Shown here piece by piece: positions 39,601 to 53,379 of a stretch of DNA of 60,137 nucleotides. The DNA comes from Auanema rhodensis. Lineage: Eukaryota; Nematoda; Chromadorea; Rhabditida; Rhabditidae. A model generated the notes under the pieces. It was not told the origin of the DNA and did not search any database. It worked only from the letters and a program-made list of their open reading frames with translations. The DNA is taken from assembly GCA_964057225.1 (NCBI GenBank), contig CAXKVF010000103.1:1-60137 (forward strand), read 5' to 3'. Within the stretch, counting starts at the first letter, position 1; the number at the start of each line of letters is the position of its first letter. Position numbers and translations under genes: made by a program.

Positions 39601-42600
39601 CACGTGTACATTTAATTAGCATAAATTAAAGTTCACGTAAATTTCAAAGTCATGGTTACCATGCACCAATATCAATAAAAATTTGTTTTTAGACTAATAT
39701 GGACATGGGGAGTCTAATTTTGAAAACCGCATCTCTTCATCTTTTACGTGAAGCGAGTTACATACCAAGTGCACATCACGTGTACATTTAATTAGCATAA
39801 ATTAAAGTTCACGTAAATTTCAAAGTCATGGTTACCATGCACCAATATCAATAAAAATTTGTTTTTAGACTAATATGGACATGGGGAATCTAATTTTGAA
39901 AACCGCATCTCTTTATCTTTCACGTGAAGCGAGTTACATACCAAGTGCACATCACGTGTACATTTAATTAGCATAAATTAAAGTTCACGTAAATTTCAAA
40001 GTCATGGTTACCATGCACCAATATCAATAAAAATTTGTTTTTAGACTAATATGGACATGGGGAATCTAATTTTGAAAACCGCATCTCTTTATCTTTCACG
40101 TGAAGCGAGTTACATACCAAGTGCACATCACGTGTACATTTAATTAGCATAAATTAAAGTTCACGTAAATTTCAAAGTCATGGTTACCATGCACCAATAT
40201 CAATAAAAATTTGTTTTTAGACTAATATGGACATGGGGAATCTAATTTTGAAAACCGCATCTCTTCATCTTTTACGTGAAGCGAGTTACATACCAAGTGC
40301 ACATCACGTGTACATTTAATTAGCATAAATTAAAGTTCACGTAAATTTCAAAGTCATGGTTACCATGCACCAATATCAATAAAAATTTGTTTTTAGACTA
40401 ATATGGACATGGGGAATCTAATTTTGAAAACCGCATCTCTTTATCTTTCACGTGAAGCGAGTTACATACCAAGTGCACATCACGTGTACATTTAATTAGC
40501 ATAAATTAAAGTTCACGTAAATTTCAAAGTCATGGTTACCATGCACCAATATCAATAAAAATTTGTTTTTAGACTAATATGGACATGAGGAATCTAATTT
40601 TGAAAACCGCATCTCTTTATCTTTCACGTGAAGCGAGTTACATACCAAGTGCACATCACGTGTACATTTAATTAGCATAAATTAAAGTTCACGTAAATTT
40701 CAAAGTCATGGTTACCATAAACCAATATCAATAAAAATTTGTTTTTAGACTAATATGGACATGGGGAATCTAATTTTGAAAACCGCATCTCTTTATCTTT
40801 CACGTGAAGCGAGTTACATACCAAGTGCACATCACGTGTACATTTAATTAGCATAAATTAAAGTTCACGTAAATTTCAAAGTCATGGTTACCATGAACCA
40901 ATATCAATAAAAATTTGTTTTTAGACTAATATGGACATGGGGAATCTAATTTTGAAAACCGCATCTCTTTATCTTTCACGTGAAGCGAGTTACATACCAA
41001 GTGCACATCACGTGTACATTTAATTAGCATAAATTAAAGTTCACGTAAATTTCAAAGTCATGGTTACCATGCACCAATATCAATAAAAATTTGTTTTTAG
41101 ACTAATATGGACATGGGGAATCTAATGTTGAAAACCGCATCTCTTTATCTTTCACGTGAAGCGAGTTACATACCAAGTGCACATCACGTGTACATTTAAT
41201 TAGCATAAATTAAAGTTCACGTAAATTTCAAAGTCATGGTTACCATGAACCAATATCAATAAAAATTTGTTTTTAGACTAATATGGACATGGGGAATCTA
41301 ATTTTGAAAACCGCATCTCGTTATCTTTCACGTGAAGCGAGTTACATACCAAGTGCACATCACGTGTACATTTAATTAGCATAAATTAAAGTTCACGTAA
41401 ATTTCAAAGTCATGGTTACCATGCACCAATATCAATAAAAATTTGTTTTTAGACTAATATGGACATGGGGAATCTAATTTTGAAAACCGCATCTCTTTAT
41501 CTTTCACGTGAAGCGAGTTACATACCAAGTGCACATCACGTGTACATTTAATTAGCATAAATTAAAGTTCACGTAAATTTCAAAGTCATGGTTACCATGC
41601 ACCAATATCAATAAAAATTTGTTTTTAGACTAATATGGACATGGGGAATCTAATTTTGAAAACCGCATCTCTTCATCTTTCACGTGAAGCGAGTTACATA
41701 CCAAGTGCACATCACGTGTACATTTAATTAGCATAAATTAAAGTTCACGTAAATTTCAAAGTCATGGTTACCATGCACCAATATCAATAAAAATTTGTTT
41801 TTAAACTAATATGGACATGGGGAATCTAATTTTGAAAACCGCATCTCTTTATCTTTCACGTGAAGCGAGTTACATACCAAGTGCACATCACGTGTACATT
41901 TAATTAGCATAAATTAAAGTTCACGTAAATTTCAAAGTCATGGTTACCATGCACCAATATCAATAAAAATTTGTTTTTAGACTAATATGGACATGGGGAA
42001 TCTAATTTTGAAAACCGCATCTCTTTATCTTTCACGTGAAGCGAGTTACATACCAAGTGCACATCACGTGTACATTTAATTAGCATAAATTAAAGTTCAC
42101 GTAAATTTCAAAGTCATGGTTACCATGCACCAATATCAATAAAAATTTGTTTTTAGACTAATATGGACATGGGGAATCTAATTTTGAAAACCGCATCTCT
42201 TTATCTTTCACGTGAAGCGAGTTACATACCAAGTGCACATCACGTGTACATTTAATTAGCATAAATTAAAGTTCACGTAAATTTCAAAGTCATGGTTACC
42301 ATGAACCAATATCAATAAAAATTTGTTTTTAGACTAATATGGACATGGGGAATCTAATTTTGAAAACCGCATCTCTTTATCTTTCACGTGAAGCGAGTTA
42401 CATACCAAGTGCACATCACGTGTACATTTAATTAGCATAAATTAAAGTTCACGTAAATTTCAAAGTCATGGTTACCATGCACCAATATCAATAAAAATTT
42501 GTTTTTAGACTAATATGGACATGGGGAATCTAATTTTGAAAATCGCATCTCTTTATCTTTCACGTGAAGCGAGTTACATACCAAGTGCACATCACGTGTA

Positions 42601-45600
42601 CATTTAATTAGCATAAATTAAAGTTCACGTAAATTTCAAAGTCATGGTTACCATGCACCAATATCAATAAAAATTTGTTTTTAGACTAATATGGACATGG
42701 GGAATCTAATTTTGAAAACCGCATCTCTTTATCTTTCACGTGAAGCGAGTTACATACCAAGTGCACATCACGTGTACATTTAATTAGCATAAATTAAAGT
42801 TCACGTAAATTTCAAAGTCATGGTTACCATGCACCAATGTCAATAAAAATTTGTTTTTAGACTAATATGGACATGGGGAATCTAATTTTGAAAACCGCAT
42901 CTCTTTATCTTTCACGTGAAGCGAGTTACATACCAAGTGCACATCACGTGTACATTTAATTAGCATAAATTAAAGTTCACGTAAATTTCAAAGTCATGGT
43001 TACCATGCACCAATATCAATAAAAATTTGTTTTTAGACTAATATGGACATGGGGAATCTAATTTTGAAAACCGCATCTCTTTATCTTTCACGTGAAGCGA
43101 GTTACATACCAAGTGCACATCACGTGTACATTTAATTAGCATAAATTAAAGTTCACGTAAATTTCAAAGTCATGGTTACCATGCACCAATGTCAATAAAA
43201 ATTTGTTTTTAGACTAATATGGACATGGGGAATCTAATTTTGAAAACCGCATCTCTTCATCTTTCACGTGAAGCGAGTTACATACGAAGTGCACATCACG
43301 TGTACATTTAATTAGCATAAATTAAAGTTCACGTAAATTTCAAAGTCATGGTTACCATGCACCAATATCAATAAAAATTTGTTTTTAGACTAATATGGAC
43401 ATGGGGAATCTAATTTTGAAAACCGCATCTCTTTATCTTTCACGTGAAGCGAGTTACATACCAAGTGCACATCACGTGTACATTTAATTAGCATAAATTA
43501 AAGTTCACGTAAATTTCAAAGTCATGGTTACCATGCACCAATATCAATAAAAATTTGTTTTTAGACTAATATGGACATGGGGAATCTAATTTTGAAAACC
43601 GCATCTCTTCATCTTTCACGTGAAGCGAGTTACATACCAAGTGCACATCACGTGTACATTTAATTAGCATAAATTAAAGTTCACGTAAATTTCAAAGTCA
43701 TGGTTACCATGCACCAATATCAATAAAAATTTGTTTTTAAACTAATATGGACATGGGGAATCTAATTTTGAAAACCGCATCTCTTTATCTTTCACGTGAA
43801 GCGAGTTACATACCAAGTGCACATCACGTGTACATTTAATTAGCATAAATTAAAGTTCACGTAAATTTCAAAGTCATGGTTACCATGCACCAATATCAAT
43901 AAAAATTTGTTTTTAGACTAATATGGACATGGGGAATCTAATTTTGAAAACCGCATCTCTTTATCTTTCACGTGAAGCGAGTTACATACCAAGTGCACAT
44001 CACGTGTACATTTAATTAGCATAAATTAAAGTTCACGTAAATTTCAAAGTCATGGTTACCATGCACCAATATCAATAAAAATTTGTTTTTAGACTAATAT
44101 GGACATGGGGAATCTAATTTTGAAAACCGCATCTCTTTATCTTTCACGTGAAGCGAGTTACATACCAAGTGCACATCACGTGTACATTTAATTAGCATAA
44201 ATTAAAGTTCACGTAAATTTCAAAGTCATGGTTACCATGAACCAATATCAATAAAAATTTGTTTTTAGACTAATATGGACATGGGGAATCTAATTTTGAA
44301 AACCGCATCTCTTTATCTTTCACGTGAAGCGAGTTACATACCAAGTGCACATCACGTGTACATTTAATTAGCATAAATTAAAGTTCACGTAAATTTCAAA
44401 GTCATGGTTACCATGCACCAATATCAATAAAAATTTGTTTTTAGACTAATATGGACATGGGGAATCTAATTTTGAAAACCGCATCTCTTTATCTTTCACG
44501 TGAAGCGAGTTACATACCAAGTGCACATCACGTGTACATTTAATTAGCATAAATTAAAGTTCACGTAAATTTCAAAGTCATGGTTACCATGAACCAATAT
44601 CAATAAAAATTTGTTTTTAGACTAATATGGACATGGGGAATCTAATTTTGAAAACCGCATCTCTTTATCTTTCACGTGAAGCGAGTTACATACCAAGTGC
44701 ACATCACGTGTACATTTAATTAGCATAAATTAAAGTTCACGTAAATTTCAAAGTCATGGTTACCATGCACCAATATCAATAAAAATTTGTTTTTAGACTA
44801 ATATGGACATGGGGAATCTAATTTTGAAAACCGCATCTCTTTATCTTTCACGTGAAGCGAGTTACATACCAAGTGCACATCACGTGTACATTTAATTAGC
44901 ATAAATTAAAGTTCACGTAAATTTCAAAGTCATGGTTACCATGAACCAATATCAATAAAAATTTGTTTTTAGACTAATATGGACATGGGGAATCTAATTT
45001 TGAAAACCGCATCTCTTTATCTTTCACGTGAAGCGAGTTACATACCAAGTGCACATCACGTGTACATTTAATTAGCATAAATTAAAGTTCACGTAAATTT
45101 CAAAGTCATGGTTACCATGAACCAATATCAATAAAAATTTGTTTTTAGACTAATATGGACATGGGGAATCTAATTTTGAAAACCGCATCTCTTTATCTTT
45201 CACGTGAAGCGAGTTACATACCAAGTGCACATCACGTGTACATTTAATTAGCATAAATTAAAGTTCACGTAAATTTCAAAGTCATGGTTACCATGCACCA
45301 ATATCAATAAAAATTTGTTTTTAGACTAATATGGACATGGGGAATCTAATTTTGAAAACCGCATCTCGTTATCTTTCACGTGAAGCGAGTTACATACCAA
45401 GTGCACATCACGTGTACATTTAATTAGCATAAATTAAAGTTCACGTAAATTTCAAAGTCATGGTTACCATGCACCAATATCAATAAAAATTTGTTTTTAG
45501 ACTAATATGGACATGGGGAATCTAATTTTGAAAACCGCATCTCTTTATCTTTCACGTGAAGCGAGTTACATACCAAGTGCACATCACGTGTACATTTAAT

Positions 45601-46450
45601 TAGCATAAATTAAAGTTCACGTAAATTTCAAAGTCATGGTTACCATGCACCAATATCAATAAAAATTTGTTTTTAGACTAATATGGACATGGGGAATCTA
45701 ATTTTGAAAACCGCATCTCGTTATCTTTCACGTGAAGCGAGTTACATACCAAGTGCACATCACGTGTACATTTAATTAGCATAAATTAAAGTTCACGTAA
45801 ATTTCAAAGTCATGGTTACCATGCACCAATATCAATAAAAATTTGTTTTTAGACTAATATGGACATGGGGAATCTAATTTTGAAAACCGCATCTCTTTAT
45901 CTTTCACGTGAAGCGAGTTACATACCAAGTGCACATCACGTGTACATTTAATTAGCATAAATTAAAGTTCACGTAAATTTCAAAGTCATGGTTACCATGC
46001 ACCAATATCAATAAAAATTTGTTTTTAGACTAATATGGACATGGGGAATCTAATTTTGAAAACCGCATCTCTTTATCTTTCACGTGAAGCGAGTTACATA
46101 CCAAGTGCACATCACGTGTACATTTAATTAGCATAAATTAAAGTTCACGTAAATTTCAAAGTCATGGTTACCATGAACCAATATCAATAAAAATTTGTTT
46201 TTAGACTAATATGGACATGGAGAATCTAATTTTGAAAACCGCATCTCTTTATCTTTCACGTGAAGCGAGTTACATACCAAGTGCACATCACGTGTACATT
46301 TAATTAGCATAAATTAAAGTTCACGTAAATTTCAAAGTCATGGTTACCATGAACCAATATCAATAAAAATTTGTTTTTAGACTAATATGGACATGGGGAA
46401 TCTAATTTTGAAAACGGCATCTCTTTATCTTTCACGTGAAGCGAGTTACA
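36281..46450 (+). repeat. Large direct repeat, copy 2 (about 10.2 kb)
   Basis: The same landmarks occur in the same order as copy 1: truncated monomer 36663, TTTTTAAACTA ~37226, CCATAAACC ~37549, GTGCCC ~38539, AATAAGAATT ~38971, CTCCTTATC ~39558, GGGGAGTC ~39708, CATGAGGAATC ~40586, AATGTTGAAA ~41125, CATACGAAG ~43283, CATGGAGAATC ~46218 and AACGGCATC ~46413. The offset from copy 1 is about 23.04 kb at the left end, 21.47 kb after the 9-monomer difference and 21.82 kb after the 2-monomer difference. Base 36281 corresponds to the palindrome centre of copy 1, yet here the array runs on without turning. Confidence 0.88.
36663..36708 (+). repeat. Truncated 46-bp monomer, second forward copy
   Basis: It has the same three breakpoints and same 46 bases as 13621-13666, lying 23042 bp downstream. 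The flanking monomers also match: the preceding copies include a TTTTTAAACTA variant two monomers upstream, and the following monomer carries the CTCGTTATC variant. Since three independent breakpoints are unlikely to recur, the two sites descend from one event that was later copied with a large surrounding segment. Confidence 0.94.
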
Positions 46451-46640
46451 TACCAAGTGCCCATCACGTGTACATTTAATTAGCATAAATTAAAGTTCAC
46501 GTAAATTTCAAAGTCATGGTTACCATGCACCAATATCAATAAAAATTTGTTTTTAGACTAATATGGACATGGGGAATCTAATTTTAAAAACCGCATCTCC
46601 TTATCTTTCACGTGAAGCGAGTTACATACCAAGTGCACAT
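44200..46640 (+). repeat. Direct repeat offset by 76 monomers, copy 1
   Basis: CCATGAACC at 44240, 44590, 44942 and 45118, CTCGTTATC at 45366, CCATGAACC at 46171 and 46350, GTGCCC at 46460 and CTCCTTATC at 46600 recur 13376-13378 bp downstream (76 x 176 = 13376). This copy has extra private variants that the other lacks: CTCGTTATC ~45718, CATGGAGAATC ~46218, AACGGCATC ~46413 and TTTTAAAAACC ~46585. Confidence 0.78.
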
Positions 46641-47749
46641 CACGTGTACATTTAATTAGCATAAATTAAAGTTCACGTAAATTTCAAAGTCATGGTTACC
46701 ATGCACCAATATCAATAAAAATTTGTTTTTAGACTAATATGGACATGGGGAATCTAATTTTGAAAACCGCATCTCTTCATCTTTCACGTGAAGCGAGTTA
46801 CATACCAAGTGCACATCACGTGTACATTTAATTAGCATAAATTAAAGTTCACGTAAATTTCAAAGTCATGGTTACCATGCACCAATATCAATAAAAATTT
46901 GTTTTTAGACTAATATGGACATGGGGAATCTAATTTTGAAAACCGCATCTCTTCATCTTTCACGTGAAGCGAGTTACATACCAAGTGCACATCACGTGTA
47001 CATTTAATTAGCATAAATTAAAGTTCACGTAAATTTCAAAGTCATGGTTACCATGCACCAATGTCAATAAAAATTTGTTTTTAGACTAATATGGACATGG
47101 GGAATCTAATTTTGAAAACCGCATCTCTTCATCTTTCACGTGAAGCGAGTTACATACCAAGTGCACATCACGTGTACATTTAATTAGCATAAATTAAAGT
47201 TCACGTAAATTTCAAAGTCATGGTTACCATGCACCAATATCAATAAAAATTTGTTTTTAGACTAATATGGACATGGGGAATCTAATTTTGAAAACCGCAT
47301 CTCTTCATCTTTCACGTGAAGCGAGTTACATACCAAGTGCACATCACGTGTACATTTAATTAGCATAAATTAAAGTTCACGTAAATTTCAAAGTCATGGT
47401 TACCATGCACCAATATCAATAAAAATTTGTTTTTAGACTAATATGGACATGGGGAATCTAATTTTGAAAACCGCATCTCTTTATCTTTCACGTGAAGCGA
47501 GTTACATACCAAGTGCACATCACGTGTACATTTAATTAGCATAAATTAAAGTTCACGTAAATTTCAAAGTCATGGTTACCATGCACCAATGTCAATAAAA
47601 ATTTGTTTTTAGACTAATATGGACATGGGGAATCTAATTTTGAAAACCGCATCTCTTCATCTTTCACGTGAAGCGAGTTACATACCAAGTGCACATCACG
47701 TGTACATTTAATTAGCATAAATTAAAGTTCACGTAAATTTCAAAGTCAT

Positions 47750-50700
47750 GGTTACCATGCACCAATATCAATAAAAATTTGTTTTTAGACTAATATGGAC
47801 ATGGGGAATCTAATTTTGAAAACCGCATCTCTTCATCTTTCACGTGAAGCGAGTTACATACCAAGTGCACATCACGTGTACATTTAATTAGCATAAATTA
47901 AAGTTCACGTAAATTTCAAAGTCATGGTTACCATGCACCAATATCAATAAAAATTTGTTTTTAGACTAATATGGACATGGGGAATCTAATTTTGAAAACC
48001 GCATCTCTTTATCTTTCACGTGAAGCGAGTTACATACCAAGTGCACATCACGTGTACATTTAATTAGCATAAATTAAAGTTCACGTAAATTTCAAAGTCA
48101 TGGTTACCATGCACCAATGTCAATAAAAATTTGTTTTTAGACTAATATGGACATGGGGAATCTAATTTTGAAAACCGCATCTCTTCATCTTTCACGTGAA
48201 GCGAGTTACATACCAAGTGCACATCACGTGTACATTTAATTAGCATAAATTAAAGTTCACGTAAATTTCAAAGTCATGGTTACCATGCACCAATATCAAT
48301 AAAAATTTGTTTTTAGACTAATATGGACATGGGGAATCTAATTTTGAAAACCGCATCTCTTTATCTTTCACGTGAAGCGAGTTACATACCAAGTGCACAT
48401 CACGTGTACATTTAATTAGCATAAATTAAAGTTCACGTAAATTTCAAAGTCATGGTTACCATGCACCAATGTCAATAAAAATTTGTTTTTAGACTAATAT
48501 GGACATGGGGAATCTAATTTTGAAAACCGCATCTCTTCATCTTTCACGTGAAGCGAGTTACATACCAAGTGCACATCACGTGTACATTTAATTAGCATAA
48601 ATTAAAGTTCACGTAAATTTCAAAGTCATGGTTACCATGCACCAATATCAATAAAAATTTGTTTTTAGACTAATATGGACATGGGGAATCTAATTTTGAA
48701 AACCGCATCTCTTCATCTTTCACGTGAAGCGAGTTACATACCAAGTGCACATCACGTGTACATTTAATTAGCATAAATTAAAGTTCACGTAAATTTCAAA
48801 GTCATGGTTACCATGCACCAATATCAATAAAAATTTGTTTTTAGACTAATATGGACATGGGGAATCTAATTTTGAAAACCGCATCTCTTTATCTTTCACG
48901 TGAAGCGAGTTACATACCAAGTGCACATCACGTGTACATTTAATTAGCATAAATTAAAGTTCACGTAAATTTCAAAGTCATGGTTACCATGCACCAATGT
49001 CAATAAAAATTTGTTTTTAGACTAATATGGACATGGGGAATCTAATTTTGAAAACCGCATCTCTTCATCTTTCACGTGAAGCGAGTTACATACCAAGTGC
49101 ACATCACGTGTACATTTAATTAGCATAAATTAAAGTTCACGTAAATTTCAAAGTCATGGTTACCATGCACCAATATCAATAAAAATTTGTTTTTAGACTA
49201 ATATGGACATGGGGAATCTAATTTTGAAAACCGCATCTCTTTATCTTTCACGTGAAGCGAGTTACATACCAAGTGCACATCACGTGTACATTTAATTAGC
49301 ATAAATTAAAGTTCACGTAAATTTCAAAGTCATGGTTACCATGAACCAATATCAATAAAAATTTGTTTTTAGACTAATATGGACATGGGGAGTCTAATTT
49401 TGAAAACCGCATCTCTTTATCTTTCACGTGAAGCGAGTTACATACCAAGTGCACATCACGTGTACATTTAATTAGCATAAATTAAAGTTCACGTAACTTT
49501 CAAAGTCATGGTTACCATGCACCAATATCAATAAAAATTTGTTTTTAGACTAATATGGACATGGGGAATCTAATTTTGAAAACCGCATCTCTTCATCTTT
49601 CACGTGAAGCGAGTTACATACCAAGTGCACATCACGTGTACATTTAATTAGCATAAATTAAAGTTCACGTAAATTTCAAAGTCATGGTTACCATGCACCA
49701 ATATCAATAAAAATTTGTTTTTAGACTAATATGGACATGGGGAATCTAATTTTGAAAACCGCATCTCTTTATCTTTCACGTGAAGCGAGTTACATACCAA
49801 GTGCACATCACGTGTACATTTAATTAGCATAAATTAAAGTTCACGTAAATTTCAAAGTCATGGTTACCATGCACCAATGTCAATAAAAATTTGTTTTTAG
49901 ACTAATATGGACATGGGGAATCTAATTTTGAAAACCGCATCTCTTCATCTTTCACGTGAAGCGAGTTACATACCAAGTGCACATCACGTGTACATTTAAT
50001 TAGCATAAATTAAAGTTCACGTAAATTTCAAAGTCATGGTTACCATGCACCAATATCAATAAAAATTTGTTTTTAGACTAATATGGACATGGGGAATCTA
50101 ATTTTGAAAACCGCATCTCTTTATCTTTCACGTGAAGCGAGTTACATACCAAGTGCACATCACGTGTACATTTAATTAGCATAAATTAAAGTTCACGTAA
50201 ATTTCAAAGTCATGGTTACCATGCACCAATGTCAATAAAAATTTGTTTTTAGACTAATATGGACATGGGGAATCTAATTTTGAAAACCGCATCTCTTCAT
50301 CTTTCACGTGAAGCGAGTTACATACCAAGTGCACATCACGTGTACATTTAATTAGCATAAATTAAAGTTCACGTAAATTTCAAAGTCATGGTTACCATGC
50401 ACCAATATCAATAAAAATTTGTTTTTAGACTAATATGGACATGGGGAATCTAATTTTGAAAACCGCATCTCTTCATCTTTCACGTGAAGCGAGTTACATA
50501 CCAAGTGCACATCACGTGTACATTTAATTAGCATAAATTAAAGTTCACGTAAATTTCAAAGTCATGGTTACCATGCACCAATATCAATAAAAATTTGTTT
50601 TTAGACTAATATGGACATGGGGAATCTAATTTTGAAAACCGCATCTCTTTATCTTTCACGTGAAGCGAGTTACATACCAAGTGCACATCACGTGTACATT

Positions 50701-51270
50701 TAATTAGCATAAATTAAAGTTCACGTAAATTTCAAAGTCATGGTTACCATGCACCAATGTCAATAAAAATTTGTTTTTAGACTAATATGGACATGGGGAA
50801 TCTAATTTTGAAAACCGCATCTCTTCATCTTTCACGTGAAGCGAGTTACATACCAAGTGCACATCACGTGTACATTTAATTAGCATAAATTAAAGTTCAC
50901 GTAAATTTCAAAGTCATGGTTACCATGCACCAATATCAATAAAAATTTGTTTTTAGACTAATATGGACATGGGGAATCTAATTTTGAAAACCGCATCTCT
51001 TTATCTTTCACGTGAAGCGAGTTACATACCAAGTGCACATCACGTGTACATTTAATTAGCATAAATTAAAGTTCACGTAAATTTCAAAGTCATGGTTACC
51101 ATGAACCAATATCAATAAAAATTTGTTTTTAGACTAATATGGACATGGGGAGTCTAATTTTGAAAACCGCATCTCTTTATCTTTCACGTGAAGCGAGTTA
51201 CATACCAAGTGCACATCACGTGTACATTTAATTAGCATAAATTAAAGTTCACGTAACTTTCAAAGTCATG
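47750..51270 (+). repeat. Tandem duplication of a 10-monomer segment (2 x 1760 bp)
   Basis: CCAATGTCAAT at 48117, 48469 and 48997 followed by a monomer combining CCATGAACC, GGGGAGTC (49391) and ACGTAACTTT (~49491) recurs as 49877, 50229, 50757 and the same combined monomer at 51102-51250. All offsets are 1760 bp, ten monomers. The triple-variant monomer is very distinctive. Preceding CTTCATC/CTTTATC monomers also match (47832/48007 against 49590/49756). Confidence 0.86.
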
Positions 51271-53330
51271 GTTACCATGCACCAATATCAATAAAAATTT
51301 GTTTTTAGACTAATATGGACATGGGGAATCTAATTTTGAAAACCGCATCTCTTTATCTTTCACGTGAAGCGAGTTACATACCAAGTGCACATCACGTGTA
51401 CATTTAATTAGCATAAATTAAAGTTCACGTAAATTTCAAAGTCATGGTTACCATGCACCAATATCAATAAAAATTTGTTTTTAGACTAATATGGACATGG
51501 GGAATCTAATTTTGAAAACCGCATCTCTTTATCTTTCACGTGAAGCGAGTTACATACCAAGTGCACATCACGTGTACATTTAATTAGCATAAATTAAAGT
51601 TCACGTAAATTTCAAAGTCATGGTTACCATGAACCAATATCAATAAAAATTTGTTTTTAGACTAATATGGACATGGGGAATCTAATTTTGAAAACCGCAT
51701 CTCTTTATCTTTCACGTGAAGCGAGTTACATACCAAGTGCACATCACGTGTACATTTAATTAGCATAAATTAAAGTTCACGCAAATTTCAAAGTCATGGT
51801 TACCATGCACCAATATCAATAAAAATTTGTTTTTAGACTAATATGGACATGGGGAATCTAATTTTGAAAACCGCATCTCTTTATCTTTCACGTGAAGCGA
51901 GTTACATACCAAGTGCACATCACGTGTACATTTAATTAGCATAAATTAAAGTTCACGTAAATTTCAAAGTCATGGTTACCATGCACCAATGTCAATAAAA
52001 ATTTGTTTTTAGACTAATATGGACATGGGGAATCTAATTTTGAAAACCGCATCTCTTCATCTTTCACGTGAAGCGAGTTACATACCAAGTGCACATCACG
52101 TGTACATTTAATTAGCATAAATTAAAGTTCACGTAAATTTCAAAGTCATGGTTACCATGCACCAATATCAATAAAAATTTGTTTTTAGACTAATATGGAC
52201 ATGGGGAATCTAATTTTGAAAACCGCATCTCTTTATCTTTCACGTGAAGCGAGTTACATACCAAGTGCACATCACGTGTACATTTAATTAGCATAAATTA
52301 AAGTTCACGTAAATTTCAAAGTCATGGTTACCATGAACCAATATCAATAAAAATTTGTTTTTAGACTAATATGGACATGGGGAGTCTAATTTTGAAAACC
52401 GCATCTCTTTATCTTTCACGTGAAGCGAGTTACATACCAAGTGCACATCACGTGTACATTTAATTAGCATAAATTAAAGTTCACGTAACTTTCAAAGTCA
52501 TGGTTACCATGCACCAATATCAATAAAAATTTGTTTTTAGACTAATATGGACATGGGGAATCTAATTTTGAAAACCGCATCTCTTTATCTTTCACGTGAA
52601 GCGAGTTACATACCAAGTGCACATCACGTGTACATTTAATTAGCATAAATTAAAGTTCACGTAAATTTCAAAGTCATGGTTACCATGCACCAATATCAAT
52701 AAAAATTTGTTTTTAGACTAATATGGACATGGGGAATCTAATTTTTTAAACCGCATCTCTTTATCTTTCACGTGAAGCGAGTTACATACCAAGTGCACAT
52801 CACGTGTACATTTAATTAGCATAAATTAAAGTTCACGTAAATTTCAAAGTCATGGTTACCATGAACCAATATCAATAAAAATTTGTTTTTAGACTAATAT
52901 GGACATGGGGAATCTAATTTTGAAAACCGCATCTCTTTATCTTTCACGTGAAGCGAGTTACATACCAAGTGCACATCACGTGTACATTTAATTAGCATAA
53001 ATTAAAGTTCACGCAAATTTCAAAGTCATGGTTACCATGCACCAATATCAATAAAAATTTGTTTTTAGACTAATATGGACATGGGGAATCTAATTTTGAA
53101 AACCGCATCTCTTTATCTTTCACGTGAAGCGAGTTACATACCAAGTGCACATCACGTGTACATTTAATTAGCATAAATTAAAGTTCACGTAAATTTCAAA
53201 GTCATGGTTACCATGCACCAATATCAATAAAAATTTGTTTTTAGACTAATATGGACATGGGGAATCTAATTTTGAAAACCGCATCTCTTTATCTTTCACG
53301 TGAAGCGAGTTACATACCAAGTGCACATCA
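51090..53330 (+). repeat. Overlapping duplication of a 7-monomer segment (about 1232 bp)
   Basis: The GGGGAGTC plus ACGTAACTTT monomer at 51102-51257 recurs at 52335-52490, and a CACGCAAATTT variant at 51780 recurs at 53013, both 1232-1233 bp apart (seven monomers). The third copy of the triple-variant monomer was thus produced by a different exchange from the one that made the second. A private change, ATTTTTTAAACC at 52741-52752, is found only in the second copy. Confidence 0.83.
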
Positions 53331-53379
53331 CGTGTACATTTAATTAGCATAAATTAAAGTTCACGTAAATTTCAAAGTC

